The position numbers and the translations under genes were made by a program. The notes beneath the pieces were generated by a model, which was given only the letters and a program-made list of their open reading frames with translations, made no database searches and had not been told where the DNA came from. A stretch of DNA of 64,000 bases from assembly GCF_007679045.1 (NCBI RefSeq), contig NZ_VEFS01000001.1, forward strand, positions 243,520-307,519. Reading direction: 5' to 3'. How positions within the stretch are numbered: the first letter of the stretch is position 1; every line of letters begins with the position of its first letter. This document shows, piece after piece, positions 51,376 through 61,878 of this stretch. Origin of the DNA: Microbacterium sp. BH-3-3-3. Its GTDB lineage: Bacteria > Actinomycetota > Actinomycetes > Actinomycetales > Microbacteriaceae.

Positions 51376-54189
51376 TCAGCCTCGCGGCTTCTCGACCATT
51401 TCGGTGGTCTCGATCTCGTCACCGATCTGGATGTCGTTGAACTTGCCGAGACCGATACCGGCCTCGAAGTCCGTACGAACCTCGGTGACGTCGTCCTTGA
51501 AGCGGCGCAGCGACTCGATGGCCAGGCCGTCGGCCAGCACGACACCGTCGCGGATGACGCGAGCCTTGGCGTTTCGCGTGATCGTTCCCGATCGCACGAT
51601 GACACCGGCGATGTTGCCGAACTTCGAGGAGCGGAACACCTCGCGGATCTCGGCGACACCCGACTGCACCTCTTCGAACTCCGGCTTGAGCAGGCCCTTG
51701 AGCGACTGCTCGACGTCGTCGATCGCGTTGTAGATGACCGAGTAGAACCGCACGTCGACACCCTCGCGGGCGGCACGCTCACGGGCCTTCGTGTCGGGAC
51801 GGACGTTGAAGCCGATCACGATCGCGTTGTCGATCGTGGCCAGGTTGATGTCCGACTCGGTGATCGCACCCACACCGCGGTGGATGATGCGCAGCTGGAC
51901 GCTGTCGTCGACCTCGATCTTGAGCAGCGACTCCTCGAGCGCCTCGACGGCACCCGACACGTCACCCTTGATGATGAGGTTGAGCGACTCGACCTTGCCC
52001 TCTTCGAGAGCGCGGGTGAAGTCCTCGAGCGAGATGCGCTTGCGGGCCTTGGCCAGCTGGGCGTTGCGCTCGGCCGCTTCACGCTTCTCGGCGATCTGAC
52101 GGGCGGTGCGGTCTTCTTCGGTGACGATGAAGACGTCGCCGGCGCGGGGCACGGAGTTGAGTCCCTGAACCGAGACGGGACGCGACGGGTAGGCCTCGTC
52201 GACCGCTTCGCCGTTCTCGTCCATCATCGCGCGGACGCGGCCGTAAGCCGTTCCTGCGACGATCGCGTCGCCGACGCGGAGGGTTCCGGACTGGATGAGC
52301 ACCGTGGCGACCGAACCGCGACCCTTGTCGAGCTTCGCTTCGATCGCGACACCGCGGGCCGCCTTGTTCGGGTTGGCCGTGAGGTCGAGACCGGCGTCGG
52401 CGGTGAGCAGGACCGCATCCAGGAGGGCCTGGATGTTGAGGTTCTCTCGGGCCGAGACGTCGACGAACATGACGTCTCCGCCGTACTCCTCGGCGACCAG
52501 ACCGTACTCGGTGAGCTGCTGGCGCACCTTGGCCGGATTGGCGTCGGGCTTGTCGACCTTGTTGACCGCGACCACGATCGGCACATTGGCCGCCTGGGCG
52601 TGGTTCAGTGCCTCGACCGTCTGGGGCATGATGCCGTCGTCGGCCGCGACCACGAGGATCGCGATGTCGGTCACCTGCGCACCACGGGCACGCATGGCGG
52701 TGAACGCCTCGTGACCCGGGGTGTCGATGAAGGTGATCGCGCGCTCGATGCCCTCGTGCTCGGTCCAGATCTGGTACGCACCGATGTGCTGCGTGATGCC
52801 GCCGGCCTCGCCCGCGACCACGTTGGTCTGGCGGATGGCGTCGAGCAGTCGCGTCTTACCGTGGTCGACGTGGCCCATGACGGTGACCACGGGAGGACGG
52901 ATCTCGAGATCGTCCTCGCTCTCGGCCTCGAGCTCGGCGTCGAGGTCGAGACCGAAGCCCTCGAGGAGCTCCTTGTCTTCGTCCTCGGGCGAGACCATCT
53001 GGATCTTGTAGCCGAGCTCGGCTCCGAGCACCTCGAAGGTGGCCTCGTCGAGCGACTCGGTCGCGGTGGCCATCTCGCCCAGGTTGAACAGGATGGTCAC
53101 GAGCGTGCCGGGCTGCACGGTGTAGCCGCGCAGGGCCTCGAGCTTGTCCGCGAAGTCGGCGATGGAGGCACCGCGACGCAGGCGGATGATCTCGCCGTTG
53201 CCCTTCGAGACGTTGACGCCGCCGACGACCGGCGCCGACCGCATCTCGAATTCCTGCCGCTTCGCCCGACGCGACTTACGCTGCTTGGACTTGCCGCCAC
53301 CCTTACCGAAGGCACCTGCGGTACCACCGCCGGGGCCACGGCCACGGCCGCCACCACCGCCGGGACGACCGGCGAAACCGCCGGCCGGAGGACCGCCACC
53401 GGGGCGCTGGAAGCCGCCACCGGCACCGCCGGGACGACCGGGACCGCCGGGACGCTGCTGGAACGGAGCGCCGGGACGACCGCCACCACCGGGACGACCG
53501 GCACCACCGGGGCGCGGAGCACCGGGACGCGGGGCGCCGGGGCGCGGAGCCTGCGGACGCGGGATGTTGCCGGGGGTCGGGCGCTGGCCCATGCCCTGCG
53601 CCGAGGCGAAGGGGTTGTTACCCGGACGGGGGCCGGAGGGACGCTGGCCCATGCCCTGCGCCGAGGCGAAGGGGTTGTTGCCGGGACGGGCTCCACCCGG
53701 ACGCGGGGGCGAGCTCGGGCCGGGCTTGGGGGCACCGGCGCCGGGAGCTGCGGCACCGGGGGTCGGAGGGGTCGAACCGGGGCTCGGCGGCGACGACGGA
53801 GTCGAGGGCTTGGCCGCCGACGGGGCCGCGGGGGCCTCGGGGGCGGATGCCGCGGGGGCGGCCTCGACCGGAGCCGCTTCGGGAGCGGCCGGAGCCGCGG
53901 GCTTCGCGGGTCCGGGCGTGGGACCCGACGGGCGGTTGCCGGGGGTCGCGGCCGGACGAGCCGGGCCGGGACGGGCACCGGGGCGCGCCGCGGAAGCGGC
54001 GGGCTTGGCATCCGAAGAGGAAGACGAGCCTTCGGAGGCCAGCGCAGCGCGGAGCTTACGGGCGACCGGGGGTTCGATGGTGGATGAGGGGCTCTTGACG
54101 AATTCGCCGAGCTCCTTCAGCTTCGCAAGCGCGACCTTGCTGTCGACGCCGAGCTCGGAAGCGATCTCGTGCACGCGTGGTTTTGCCAC
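51376..54189 (-). CDS. infB: Translation initiation factor IF-2
   Basis: GTPase that brings fMet-tRNA to the 30S subunit. The 937 residues start with an IF2_N domain ([18 protein letters not shown]), continue with a Pro/Gly/Ala-rich linker (about 60-310) that contains two near-identical [14 protein letters not shown] blocks, then a second IF2_N-like region, the G domain ([30 protein letters not shown]; about 435-600) and the beta-barrel/C2 domains. The start is GTG at 54187-54189 with AGGAG four bases upstream. Confidence 0.97.
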   Translation of the reverse strand: MAKPRVHEIASELGVDSKVALAKLKELGEFVKSPSSTIEPPVARKLRAALASEGSSSSSDAKPAASAARPGARPGPARPAATPGNRPSGPTPGPAKPAAPAAPEAAPVEAAPAASAPEAPAAPSAAKPSTPSSPPSPGSTPPTPGAAAPGAGAPKPGPSSPPRPGGARPGNNPFASAQGMGQRPSGPRPGNNPFASAQGMGQRPTPGNIPRPQAPRPGAPRPGAPRPGGAGRPGGGGRPGAPFQQRPGGPGRPGGAGGGFQRPGGGPPAGGFAGRPGGGGGRGRGPGGGTAGAFGKGGGKSKQRKSRRAKRQEFEMRSAPVVGGVNVSKGNGEIIRLRRGASIADFADKLEALRGYTVQPGTLVTILFNLGEMATATESLDEATFEVLGAELGYKIQMVSPEDEDKELLEGFGLDLDAELEAESEDDLEIRPPVVTVMGHVDHGKTRLLDAIRQTNVVAGEAGGITQHIGAYQIWTEHEGIERAITFIDTPGHEAFTAMRARGAQVTDIAILVVAADDGIMPQTVEALNHAQAANVPIVVAVNKVDKPDANPAKVRQQLTEYGLVAEEYGGDVMFVDVSARENLNIQALLDAVLLTADAGLDLTANPNKAARGVAIEAKLDKGRGSVATVLIQSGTLRVGDAIVAGTAYGRVRAMMDENGEAVDEAYPSRPVSVQGLNSVPRAGDVFIVTEEDRTARQIAEKREAAERNAQLAKARKRISLEDFTRALEEGKVESLNLIIKGDVSGAVEALEESLLKIEVDDSVQLRIIHRGVGAITESDINLATIDNAIVIGFNVRPDTKARERAAREGVDVRFYSVIYNAIDDVEQSLKGLLKPEFEEVQSGVAEIREVFRSSKFGNIAGVIVRSGTITRNAKARVIRDGVVLADGLAIESLRRFKDDVTEVRTDFEAGIGLGKFNDIQIGDEIETTEMVEKPRG

Positions 54190-54282
54190 AATTCTCCTGT
54201 CTGAGGGCCTACCCCGGACAGGGCAGACCGTTAGTTGCGGACGGGTCTCATTTCGAGCCGTTCACTTCGTGTCCATAGCCGT

Positions 54283-54534
54283 TCAGCCTTTTCGCTGGTG
54301 GTGTGATTCGAAGGTCTGCGTGTCAAGCGGGCCTGACACACGCAATGCTCGTACGAAGGCGCGACGTGCGAGCGCTTTGCTCACACACGCGTCCGTCTCG
54401 TGCACCCACGCGCCCCGACCGGGAAGAACCGCCCGCTCGTCTGCGACGAGGACGGATCCGTCCGCGACCACACGCAGAAGCGAGGATCGGGGGGCACGTG
54501 CGCGGCATCCGACGCACGTTCGTACGGGTTCCAT
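54283..54534 (-). CDS. ylxR: YlxR family RNA-binding protein (DUF448)
   Basis: An 83-residue protein with the signature RTCVGCRARAPRSSLLRVV (residues ~5-23) and LPGRGAWVH, typical of YlxR, a nucleic-acid-binding protein encoded between nusA and infB in many bacteria and linked to RNase P or transcription control in some. ATG 54534 gives the normal start (MEPVRTCVGC) 34 bases after the nusA stop. The longer open frame upstream is a nusA shadow. Confidence 0.92.
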   Translation of the reverse strand: MEPVRTCVGCRARAPRSSLLRVVADGSVLVADERAVLPGRGAWVHETDACVSKALARRAFVRALRVSGPLDTQTFESHHQRKG

Positions 54535-54568
54535 CCTACACCTCGCGATCGTGGGGACGATCGGTCGC

Positions 54569-55558
54569 TCAGTTGTCTTCGAGGATGCTGTCGGGCTGGA
54601 TGTCGATCTTCGCACCGGTGAGCTTGGCGGCCAGGCGGGCGTTCTGGCCCTCCTTGCCGATCGCGAGCGACAGCTGGTAGTCGGGAACGAGGGCGCGCAC
54701 CGCCTTGGTCGAGGCGTCGAGCACGAACGACGAGGTCACCTTCGCGGGCGACAGGGCGTTGGCGACGAAGCGCGGCAGCTCGGCGTCGTAGTCGATGATG
54801 TCGATCTTCTCGCCGGCGAGCTCCTCGGTGACGGCGCGCACGCGGCGTCCGAGCTCTCCGATGCAGGCGCCCTTGGCGTTCACCGTCGGGTCGTTCGCCT
54901 TGACGGCGATCTTCGAGCGGTGCCCGGCCTCGCGGGCGAGGGAGACGATCTCGACGAGTCCTGCGGCGATCTCGGGCACCTCGAGGGCGAAGAGCTTGCG
55001 CACGAGACCCGGGTGGGTGCGCGAGACGGTGATCTGCGGACCCTTGTTGCCCTTGGAGACGCTGGTCACGTACACGCGCAGACGCGAGCCGTGCGCGTAG
55101 GTCTCGCCGGGCACCTGCTCCTCGGGCGGGAGGATGGCCTCGACGGTGCCGAGGTCGACGTGCACCATGCGCGGGTTGGGACCCTGCTGCACGACGCCGG
55201 CGACGATGTCGCCCTCTTTGCCGCGGAACTCGCCCAGCACGGCGTCGTCGGCGATGTCGCGCAGACGCTGGCTGATGACCTGCTTGGCGGCGAAGGCGGC
55301 GATGCGACCGAAGTCGTCGGGGGCCTGCTCCTCTTCGCCGACGATCGCGCCCTCGTCGTCGGTGACGGGGGTGAAGATGCCGACGTGACCGGTCTTGCGG
55401 TCGAGAGTGGCGCGCGCTCCCGTGGGGATCTCACCGGTCGGCGAGATGTGCTTGGCGTAGGCCGTCAGGATCGCCTGCTCGATGATGCGCGCGAGTTCGT
55501 CGAAGGGGATCTCCTTCTCGCGTTCGATCGTCTTGAGTAGTGCGAGATCGATGTCCAC
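54569..55558 (-). CDS. nusA: Transcription termination/antitermination protein NusA
   Basis: A 329-residue RNA polymerase-associated factor. N-terminal domain (MDIDLALLKTIEREKEIP; about 1-105), S1 domain (GDIVAGVVQQGPNPRMVHVDLG; about 115-185), then two KH domains (VKANDPTVNAKGACIGELG and YQLSLAIGKEGQNARLAAKLTG). The acidic C-terminal repeats of proteobacterial NusA are absent, as usual in actinobacteria. rimP, normally just upstream, is not found here. Confidence 0.96.
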   Translation of the reverse strand: MDIDLALLKTIEREKEIPFDELARIIEQAILTAYAKHISPTGEIPTGARATLDRKTGHVGIFTPVTDDEGAIVGEEEQAPDDFGRIAAFAAKQVISQRLRDIADDAVLGEFRGKEGDIVAGVVQQGPNPRMVHVDLGTVEAILPPEEQVPGETYAHGSRLRVYVTSVSKGNKGPQITVSRTHPGLVRKLFALEVPEIAAGLVEIVSLAREAGHRSKIAVKANDPTVNAKGACIGELGRRVRAVTEELAGEKIDIIDYDAELPRFVANALSPAKVTSSFVLDASTKAVRALVPDYQLSLAIGKEGQNARLAAKLTGAKIDIQPDSILEDN

Positions 55559-55678
55559 AAGGCCCTCCGTTGTTCAGCTTTCGTCGGCACGACCGGCGCC
55601 GACAACCCTCCTACGATACCCGGGATAACCGGCCGCTCGCATCTCGGCGGGCGATCCCGGATGCCGCGACGTCGGGGA

Positions 55679-56281
55679 TCAGAGGGTTTCGAGCGGATTC
55701 GCGGCGAGCTTGGCCACCACTCCCCCGTCGACGAGTCGTCGGGCGGCGGTGTCGGGCTTGCGGACGGCCTGATCGAGCACGCACGCGCCGAACTCCGCGG
55801 CGAGGGCTCCGCGCGGGTGGGCGGCGAGCACCTCGCGGCGGAAGTCCTCGGGCAGCGCGTCGGGGCGGGCGCCCGAGATGTCGAGGCCCGTCGCGATCTC
55901 GAGCAGGTGCCCCTCGGCATCCATCGCCGGATCCACGCGCGGCCAGTTGTGCCGCACGATCACCTCGAGCACGCGCTCGCGGCGGGGCTGGTCCCACCCC
56001 GCGCCCGCGGTGAGCGCGACGCCGACGTGCCCTCCCGCGTGTTCGTACGACAGCGTGTGGTTGTCGAATGAGCCGACGGTGCCGATGTCGTGCAGCACCG
56101 CGCCGACGTACAGCAGCTCGTGGTCGATGTCCCGGATGCCGTCGATGACGGCGAACGCCTCGGCCCACAACCACGACCGCAGCGCGTGCGCGGTGATCGC
56201 GGGCGATTGGTACTGCCGGGCGAGCGAGAGGGCCCCGCGGCCGGCGAGGGTGTCGGGAACGGGGAAGTCGCTGATGCGCAC
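55679..56281 (-). CDS. HD-domain hydrolase
   Basis: A 200-residue metal-dependent phosphohydrolase-type protein. The HD motif is VGAVLHDIGTVG (about residues 55-66), preceded by a candidate first metal His in the ITAHALRSW helix. Substrates of such small HD proteins are usually nucleotides or unknown. The start is taken as GTG 56281 (MRISDFPVPDT) because GGAGG lies four bases upstream; the frame is open for another 70 codons, but that part is Arg/Cys-rich and unlike protein. Family cyanamide-hydratase-like members have a similar layout. Confidence 0.82.
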   Translation of the reverse strand: MRISDFPVPDTLAGRGALSLARQYQSPAITAHALRSWLWAEAFAVIDGIRDIDHELLYVGAVLHDIGTVGSFDNHTLSYEHAGGHVGVALTAGAGWDQPRRERVLEVIVRHNWPRVDPAMDAEGHLLEIATGLDISGARPDALPEDFRREVLAAHPRGALAAEFGACVLDQAVRKPDTAARRLVDGGVVAKLAANPLETL

Positions 56282-56528
56282 GGGGCCTCCGGGGTCGAGA
56301 GGCTTCCACTCTCGCGCAGGTCGCCCCTCGACGCCGTCGCCGGTCGGCCAGCCTTCGCAGCCTTTCCGCCAGCGCGCGTGCACAACGCAGGAGATGACGG
56401 CGCCGCGCGCGGTGATGCACGCGCGATGACGGGGTGCGCGGTCGGCGCGGCATCCGAATCTCCGGAGTTGTGCACGCACCGCGCCCGTCACCGACCCAGA
56501 TTCAGACGCCGGAACGACGGATGCCGCG

Positions 56529-59024
56529 TCAGCTCACCGGGGTGGCGTGCCAGATGCGGTCCAGGTAGTCGCGCATGGCGCGGTCGGACGAGAAGTAGCC
56601 GCTGCGCGCGACGTTGAGGATGGCCGAGCGCACCCAGCCGTCCTGGTCGGCGTAGGCGGCGTCGACGCGGTCCTGGGCGTCGAGGTACGTCGAGAAGTCG
56701 GCGAGCGCCATGAAGCGGTCTTCGTACAGCAGGTTCGACACGAGCGGCTCGAATACGGTGCGGTCGCCGCCCGAGAAGGCCCCCGAGGCGATGAGGTCGA
56801 TCGCGCTGCGCAGCCGTTCGTCCTTCTGGTAGAAGTCGGCGGGGCGGTAGCCCTCGGCCCACAGTTCCTCGACCTCGGGCTCGCTCATGCCGAAGAGGAA
56901 GAAGTTGTCGTCGCCGACGAGCTTGCGGATTTCGACGTTCGCGCCGTCGTCGGTGCCGATGGTGAGGGCGCCGTTGAGGGCGAGCTTCATGTTGCCCGTG
57001 CCCGAGGCCTCTTTGCCGGCGAGCGAGATCTGCTCCGAGAGGTCGGCCGCGGGGATGATGCGCTCGGCCAGGGTCACGTTGTAGTTGGCCGGGTAGACGA
57101 CCTTGAGCTTGCCCTTGACCCGCTCGTCGGCGCTGACCACCTCGCCGACGGCGTTGATGAGGTGGATGATGCGCTTGGCCATGCCGTAGCCGGGCGCGGC
57201 CTTCGCGCCGAAGAGGAACGTGCGCGCCTGCACCTCGTCGACGTCGAGGCGGCCTGAGACGATGCCCTCGTAGGTGCTGACGATGTGCAGCACCTTGAGC
57301 GTCTGGCGCTTGTACTCGTGCAGGCGCTTGATCATGACGTCGAGCATGTGACCGTCGTCGAGAGGCGCTTCTCCGCGGGCCTCGAGCACGCTGCTGAGGC
57401 GACGCTTGTTCGAGGCCTTCACCGCGGCGAAGCGCTCGCGGAAGTCGGCGTCGTCGGCCAGGGCCTCGAGGCCGCGCAGGCGTTCGAGGTCGACGGTCCA
57501 TCCGGCACCGAGGGCCTCGGTGATGAGGCTCGACAGGTCGGGGTTGGCCAGGCGCAGGAAGCGGCGCGGGGTCACGCCGTTGGTGACGTTGGTGAACTTG
57601 TCGGGCCACATGGTGGCGAAGTCCTTCAGCACGTTGTCGCGCAGCAGCTGCGAGTGCAGCTCCGCGACGCCGTTGACCTTCGACCCGGCGACCGTGGCGA
57701 GGTAGGCCATGCGCACCGAGCGCGAAGGGTGCTCGCCGATGATCGACATGTTGCGGATGAGCATCTCGTCGTCGCCGAAGCGCTCGCGCACCTCGAGCAG
57801 GAACTCGTCGTTGATGCGGTAGATGATCTCGAGGTGACGCGGCAGCAGGTGACCGAGCAGGTCGACCGACCAGACCTCGAGCGCCTCGGGCAGCAGCGTG
57901 TGGCAGGTGTAGGCGAAGCACTTCTGCGTGATCGCCCACGCGGCATCCCACTCGAGCTTCTTCTCGTCGACGAGCACGCGCATCAGCTCGGGCACCCCGA
58001 TCACCGGGTGGGTGTCGTTGAGCTGGAAGATCACGCGCTCGGGGAGCTTCTCGATGTCGAAGTCGTCGGGCAGCACGTTGTCGATGAAGTCGGCGATGGA
58101 TGCCGCCACGAAGAAGTACTGCTGCTGCAGGCGCAGCTCCTTGCCCTGGGGCGTGGAGTCCTCGGGGTAGAGCACCTTCGAGATGTTCTCGGCGAAGGTC
58201 TGCGCGCGCACCGACTCGACGTAGTCGCCGGAGTTGAAGGTGTGCAGGTCGAAGGCGTTGGTGGCCACCGCACGCCACAGGCGCAGGGTGTTCACGCGGC
58301 CGTTGTGGTAGCCCGGGACCATCATGTTGTACGGCACGGCGAGCACGTTCCACTCGGGTACCCAGCGCGTGCGCTCCACGCCCTCGTCGTCGTAGGTCTC
58401 GGTGGTGCCGGCGAACGAGATCGTCTGCGCGGCCTCGGGGTGGGCGAAGTCCCACGGCGAGCCCATGCGCAGCCACGCGTCGGGCTGCTCGACCTGCTGC
58501 CCCTCGTTGAAGGCCTGGCGGAAGATGCCGTATTCGTAGCGGATGCCGTAACCGATGGTGGGGATGCTCATCGTCGCGAGCGAGTCGATGAAGCAGGCCG
58601 CGAGGCGACCGAGGCCGCCGTTGCCGAGTCCGGGCTCGATCTCGACCTGGCGCAGGTCGTCGATGTCGATGCCGCACTGCGCGAGCGCCTCGGTCGCGAT
58701 GTCGGTCAGTCGCGCGGCGAGGAGGTTGTTGTCGAGCTGGCGTCCCAGCAGGTACTCGGCCGAGAGGTAGCAGACGGTCTTGTTCTGCTGGGCCTTCTGC
58801 TGCGCGCGATCGTCGAACCAGCGCGCCATGAGGTAGTCGCGCACCGTGTACGCCAGGGCGAGGTACTGGTCGTTGACGTCGGAGTTCGACAGCGTGACGC
58901 CCTGGTCGAAGTTGAGGTTCTGCAGGAACTGCTTCGCGAAGCCGTCGACGGATGCCGCGGGGGCGACGACCGGCGCGATCGCGAGCGGGTGAGTGGGGCG
59001 CAGCTCAGCGGTGTTCTCGGGCAT
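56529..59024 (-). CDS. glgP: Glycogen/maltodextrin phosphorylase
   Basis: Releases glucose 1-phosphate from alpha-1,4-glucans using pyridoxal phosphate. The 831-residue protein shows GLGNGGLGRLAACFIDSLAT, the PLP-lysine region EASGTGNMKLALNGALTIG (about residue 670), and KRLHEYKRQTLKVL, all standard for GT35. Length is that of bacterial GlgP. TACGGT (revcomp of 59031-59036), six bases, then ATG 59024 (MPENTAELR) marks a leaderless start; the further 22 codons upstream are not needed. No other glycogen genes are in the window. Confidence 0.95.
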   Translation of the reverse strand: MPENTAELRPTHPLAIAPVVAPAASVDGFAKQFLQNLNFDQGVTLSNSDVNDQYLALAYTVRDYLMARWFDDRAQQKAQQNKTVCYLSAEYLLGRQLDNNLLAARLTDIATEALAQCGIDIDDLRQVEIEPGLGNGGLGRLAACFIDSLATMSIPTIGYGIRYEYGIFRQAFNEGQQVEQPDAWLRMGSPWDFAHPEAAQTISFAGTTETYDDEGVERTRWVPEWNVLAVPYNMMVPGYHNGRVNTLRLWRAVATNAFDLHTFNSGDYVESVRAQTFAENISKVLYPEDSTPQGKELRLQQQYFFVAASIADFIDNVLPDDFDIEKLPERVIFQLNDTHPVIGVPELMRVLVDEKKLEWDAAWAITQKCFAYTCHTLLPEALEVWSVDLLGHLLPRHLEIIYRINDEFLLEVRERFGDDEMLIRNMSIIGEHPSRSVRMAYLATVAGSKVNGVAELHSQLLRDNVLKDFATMWPDKFTNVTNGVTPRRFLRLANPDLSSLITEALGAGWTVDLERLRGLEALADDADFRERFAAVKASNKRRLSSVLEARGEAPLDDGHMLDVMIKRLHEYKRQTLKVLHIVSTYEGIVSGRLDVDEVQARTFLFGAKAAPGYGMAKRIIHLINAVGEVVSADERVKGKLKVVYPANYNVTLAERIIPAADLSEQISLAGKEASGTGNMKLALNGALTIGTDDGANVEIRKLVGDDNFFLFGMSEPEVEELWAEGYRPADFYQKDERLRSAIDLIASGAFSGGDRTVFEPLVSNLLYEDRFMALADFSTYLDAQDRVDAAYADQDGWVRSAILNVARSGYFSSDRAMRDYLDRIWHATPVS

Positions 59025-59118
59025 TCTCCGACCGTAATGAGTACGGCCCCCTTGCGCCAACGCGGAACGGGAACGACACACGATCTTCACTCCGGCGCCG
59101 TATTGCGCGGAGCGCGTG

Positions 59119-60957
59119 TCAGCGCAGGCCGCAGCCGTCGATCACCTGGTCTTTGCGTTCGATGAGCTTCTTCGTCCAGTCGTAGAGCACGGGCAGGAAT
59201 CGCGACTTGGGCAGGATCGGGCGCAGGTGGTCGTAGCCCGCGTAGGTCGCCCAGCGCACGTCCTGACCCTCGGCGCAGAGCTTCGCGACGTAGTCGCGCT
59301 GCAGCTTCGGCGGGATCACCTCGTCGTCGGCGCCCCAGGCCACCAGCATGGGCGTGCCCAACGGGGCGGTCATCGCGTTCTCGGCCAGCCGCTCCCCGAG
59401 CGCCCCGTCGGTGAGGTCGGCGCTGTAGAGCGGCCTGTCCTCCGACACCCCGAGGGCGGCGAGCACCGACACGACCACGCCGGGTTCGCTCGGGCAGCGC
59501 TGCGTCATCTCGAGCACGATCGATCGCGAACCCTCGGCGATGTAATCGTCGAGGCGCACGTCGGGGTACGTGTCGGAGTAGGGCACCAGCACCCAGGAGG
59601 TGATCACCGACAGCATCGCGTTGGGCGGCCCCGACAGCAGCTCCTCGGCGAGCGCGGGCGGATCGGCGACGGGGGCGACCACCGCGGTGCCGAGCACGTC
59701 GAGGCCGGGCGCGTAGTCCTTCGCGATCGCGGTGGTCCACAGTGCCGCGTGACCGCCCTGGGAGTGACCCCACACGACGGTGTCGGGCGAGAGCGTCAGG
59801 TCGGTGCGCAGTTCGGCGGTCGCGAGCACCGCGTCGAGCGATGAGCGGGCCTCGCCCTCGCCGATCAGGTACGGGTAGGCCCCCGGTGCCCCCTGGCCGG
59901 AGAAGTCGGATGCCACGACCACCCACCCCGCTTTGAGCGCCTGTTCGAGGGCCGGGATCGACCACTTCGTCGCCGAAGCGTCGCGCAGGCTCGGCGCGCA
60001 GCCCTGGGCCACCCCGGTCGTGCCGTGGTTCCACACGATGACGGGGCGGGGGCCGGCGGGCGGGTCTTTGGGCACGATGACGAGCGCGCTGGCGACGGCC
60101 GGACCATCGAGCGCGTCGCGCGTGGTGTACAGGATGCGCGAGACGTCGCCGTTCTCGGGGAGTCGGCCGAGATAGGCGTCGGAGCGGATGAGGCGACCGT
60201 GCCCGCTCGGCACCTGCGCGGGCGGGTCGTAGAACGCGTCGACCACCGGGGCGCCGTCGTCGAGCCAGTCGTTGAGCCACCATCCGCCCGCCGCCGTCGC
60301 CACGAGCACGAGCGACAGGGCGTAGCGACCGGCCGCTGCCCAGCGGGCGCGGATCACCCGTCGGCGCACCGCGCGCTGCGCGTCGAAGGGCTCCTTCCGC
60401 TGCCGCGGGCGCCGGATGCCGACCACCCCGCGCCAGAACACGCCCAGGCCGAACACGACCGTGCGCACACCGAAGACGACCGCCAGCACCAACACCGTGA
60501 CATCGGGCCACGTGAACGACAGCAGCCCGAACGCGATCTGAGCGACGCCCCACGCGAGCGCGAGGATGCGTGCGCTCGCGGGACCCGCGCCGGTCGCGCG
60601 CCCCACCGAGGCGAGACCACCGATCACCAGCAGCACCGCGAGCACGGGCGGAAGCAGCTCGAGGCTGCGGCCGAGCCATACGAGCACGGCGAGACCGGCG
60701 ACGATCCACGCGGCCGAGACCGCGCGCTGCCACCAGCCCGCGGGCCGCCCCACGAGCTCGACGACGCCCATGGCCACGGCGCTCGCGCCGACGTACACGC
60801 CGAGCAGCACGAGGGAGGTCAGCGGACGCGACACGATGAGCACGCCCAGGGCCACCACGATCGCCCCGACCAGCAGCAGCACCCGCGGCGGCGCGTTGCG
60901 CACGAGCGCGGGGAGAGCGTTCCACCGGCGCAGGTGCGGTCGGCGGGTCGCGGGCAT
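59119..60957 (-). CDS. Membrane-anchored secretory-lipase-like alpha/beta hydrolase with DUF308-like N-terminus
   Basis: A 612-residue two-part protein. Residues ~20-180 contain six hydrophobic segments arranged like HdeD/DUF308 repeats. A further helix (about 213-233) leads to an extracellular alpha/beta hydrolase of the secretory lipase (LIP) type: the nucleophile elbow is VVWGHSQGGHAALW (about residue 407), the oxyanion region is VIVWNHGTTGVAQGC, and the Asp and His follow in WGADDEV and GYDHLRP. TATCAT (revcomp of 60964-60969), six bases, then ATG 60957 supports a leaderless start. Substrate unknown. Confidence 0.82.
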   Translation of the reverse strand: MPATRRPHLRRWNALPALVRNAPPRVLLLVGAIVVALGVLIVSRPLTSLVLLGVYVGASAVAMGVVELVGRPAGWWQRAVSAAWIVAGLAVLVWLGRSLELLPPVLAVLLVIGGLASVGRATGAGPASARILALAWGVAQIAFGLLSFTWPDVTVLVLAVVFGVRTVVFGLGVFWRGVVGIRRPRQRKEPFDAQRAVRRRVIRARWAAAGRYALSLVLVATAAGGWWLNDWLDDGAPVVDAFYDPPAQVPSGHGRLIRSDAYLGRLPENGDVSRILYTTRDALDGPAVASALVIVPKDPPAGPRPVIVWNHGTTGVAQGCAPSLRDASATKWSIPALEQALKAGWVVVASDFSGQGAPGAYPYLIGEGEARSSLDAVLATAELRTDLTLSPDTVVWGHSQGGHAALWTTAIAKDYAPGLDVLGTAVVAPVADPPALAEELLSGPPNAMLSVITSWVLVPYSDTYPDVRLDDYIAEGSRSIVLEMTQRCPSEPGVVVSVLAALGVSEDRPLYSADLTDGALGERLAENAMTAPLGTPMLVAWGADDEVIPPKLQRDYVAKLCAEGQDVRWATYAGYDHLRPILPKSRFLPVLYDWTKKLIERKDQVIDGCGLR

Positions 60958-61068
60958 TAGGCAATGATAAGCACCGTCGCGCGGCGACCCGGGCGGGCCG
61001 CCGCGTGCGCTACCGGCTCGCGGGCGGGTGCCGTCGGCCGCTCCCCCGGCGGTCGGAGAGTGGCACGG

Positions 61069-61872
61069 TCAGGCGGTCGCGACCGGCTGCTGCAGCTCGG
61101 TGACCCAGTCGGACTGATCGTCGGACTCGGCCCGCACGTACAGCTCGCGGCACGGACCCGCGGGAACGAACCCCCGCGCGAGGATCTGGGAGTGGATCGA
61201 CTGCCAGCTCTCCGCGATGCCGTCCATGGGGCCCAGGTGGATGCCGCATACAGCCTGATCGACAGCGGCCAGATCGACGAGGTCTATCCCCTCCCGCGCC
61301 GCCCCGCTGTACACGTACCCGGCCACGATCTCGAGCCCGTCCTCGACCGCGGTGTACTGCGCGATCGGGGTCTCGAGTGCACCGCCGACGTCGCCGATCA
61401 CCGCGGCGACCTCGTCGGAGGCCGGACCGACGATGTCGGCGATTGCCGCCGACGACGGGGCGATCGTGCGCCGAGCCGCCAGGCGGACGGCGGGGAGGGG
61501 CTTCTGGATGGTCTCGATCTCGCGCATGCGCGTCTCTCTCTCGATCAGATGGAGCCGCCGTTCCACGTCGACGAGTCGAGCGGCCGCGATCCGGTGCTCT
61601 CGCTCGACCTCTGCGCGACGCGCGTGCAGCAGACCGGCGATGCGGTCGGCATCCACCCCCTGATCGAGGATGAGGGCGACGTCGTCGAGGCCGAAACCGA
61701 GCTGGCGCAGAGCCACGATCCGGTGCAGCCTCTCCAGCTGCGACGGGTCGTAGGAGCGGTAGCCGCTGAACTCGTCCACGTGCGCGGGCACGAGCAGACC
61801 CGCCGTGTCCCAGTGCCGGAGCATCCGGTGGGTCACCTGGCCGATCTGCGCGAACGCTCCGATGGACAACAT
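61069..61872 (-). CDS. MerR-family regulator with GyrI-like effector domain
   Basis: A 267-residue transcription factor. The N-terminal MerR winged helix (LSIGAFAQIGQVTHRMLRHWDTAGLL, FSGYRSYDPSQLERLHRI) is followed by a dimerisation coiled coil (about 75-115) and a C-terminal GyrI-like ligand-binding domain (about 120-267), the BmrR/TipA layout for multidrug sensing. ATG 61872 (MLSIGAF) is preferred over upstream codons because the promoter -10 GATAAC ends six bases before it. A 19-bp dyad in the long promoter spacer indicates autoregulation. Confidence 0.87.
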   Translation of the reverse strand: MLSIGAFAQIGQVTHRMLRHWDTAGLLVPAHVDEFSGYRSYDPSQLERLHRIVALRQLGFGLDDVALILDQGVDADRIAGLLHARRAEVEREHRIAAARLVDVERRLHLIERETRMREIETIQKPLPAVRLAARRTIAPSSAAIADIVGPASDEVAAVIGDVGGALETPIAQYTAVEDGLEIVAGYVYSGAAREGIDLVDLAAVDQAVCGIHLGPMDGIAESWQSIHSQILARGFVPAGPCRELYVRAESDDQSDWVTELQQPVATA

Positions 61873-61878
61873 GATTCC

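Noticed and set aside
51880-54087. 735-codon open frame antisense to infB
   Set aside because: The same composition effect; the product is Asp/Gly/Arg low-complexity with no family resemblance.
56282-56491. Longer HD-domain protein beginning at 56491
   Set aside because: The added 70 residues are Arg/Cys-rich without fold character, and a strong ribosome site marks GTG 56281.
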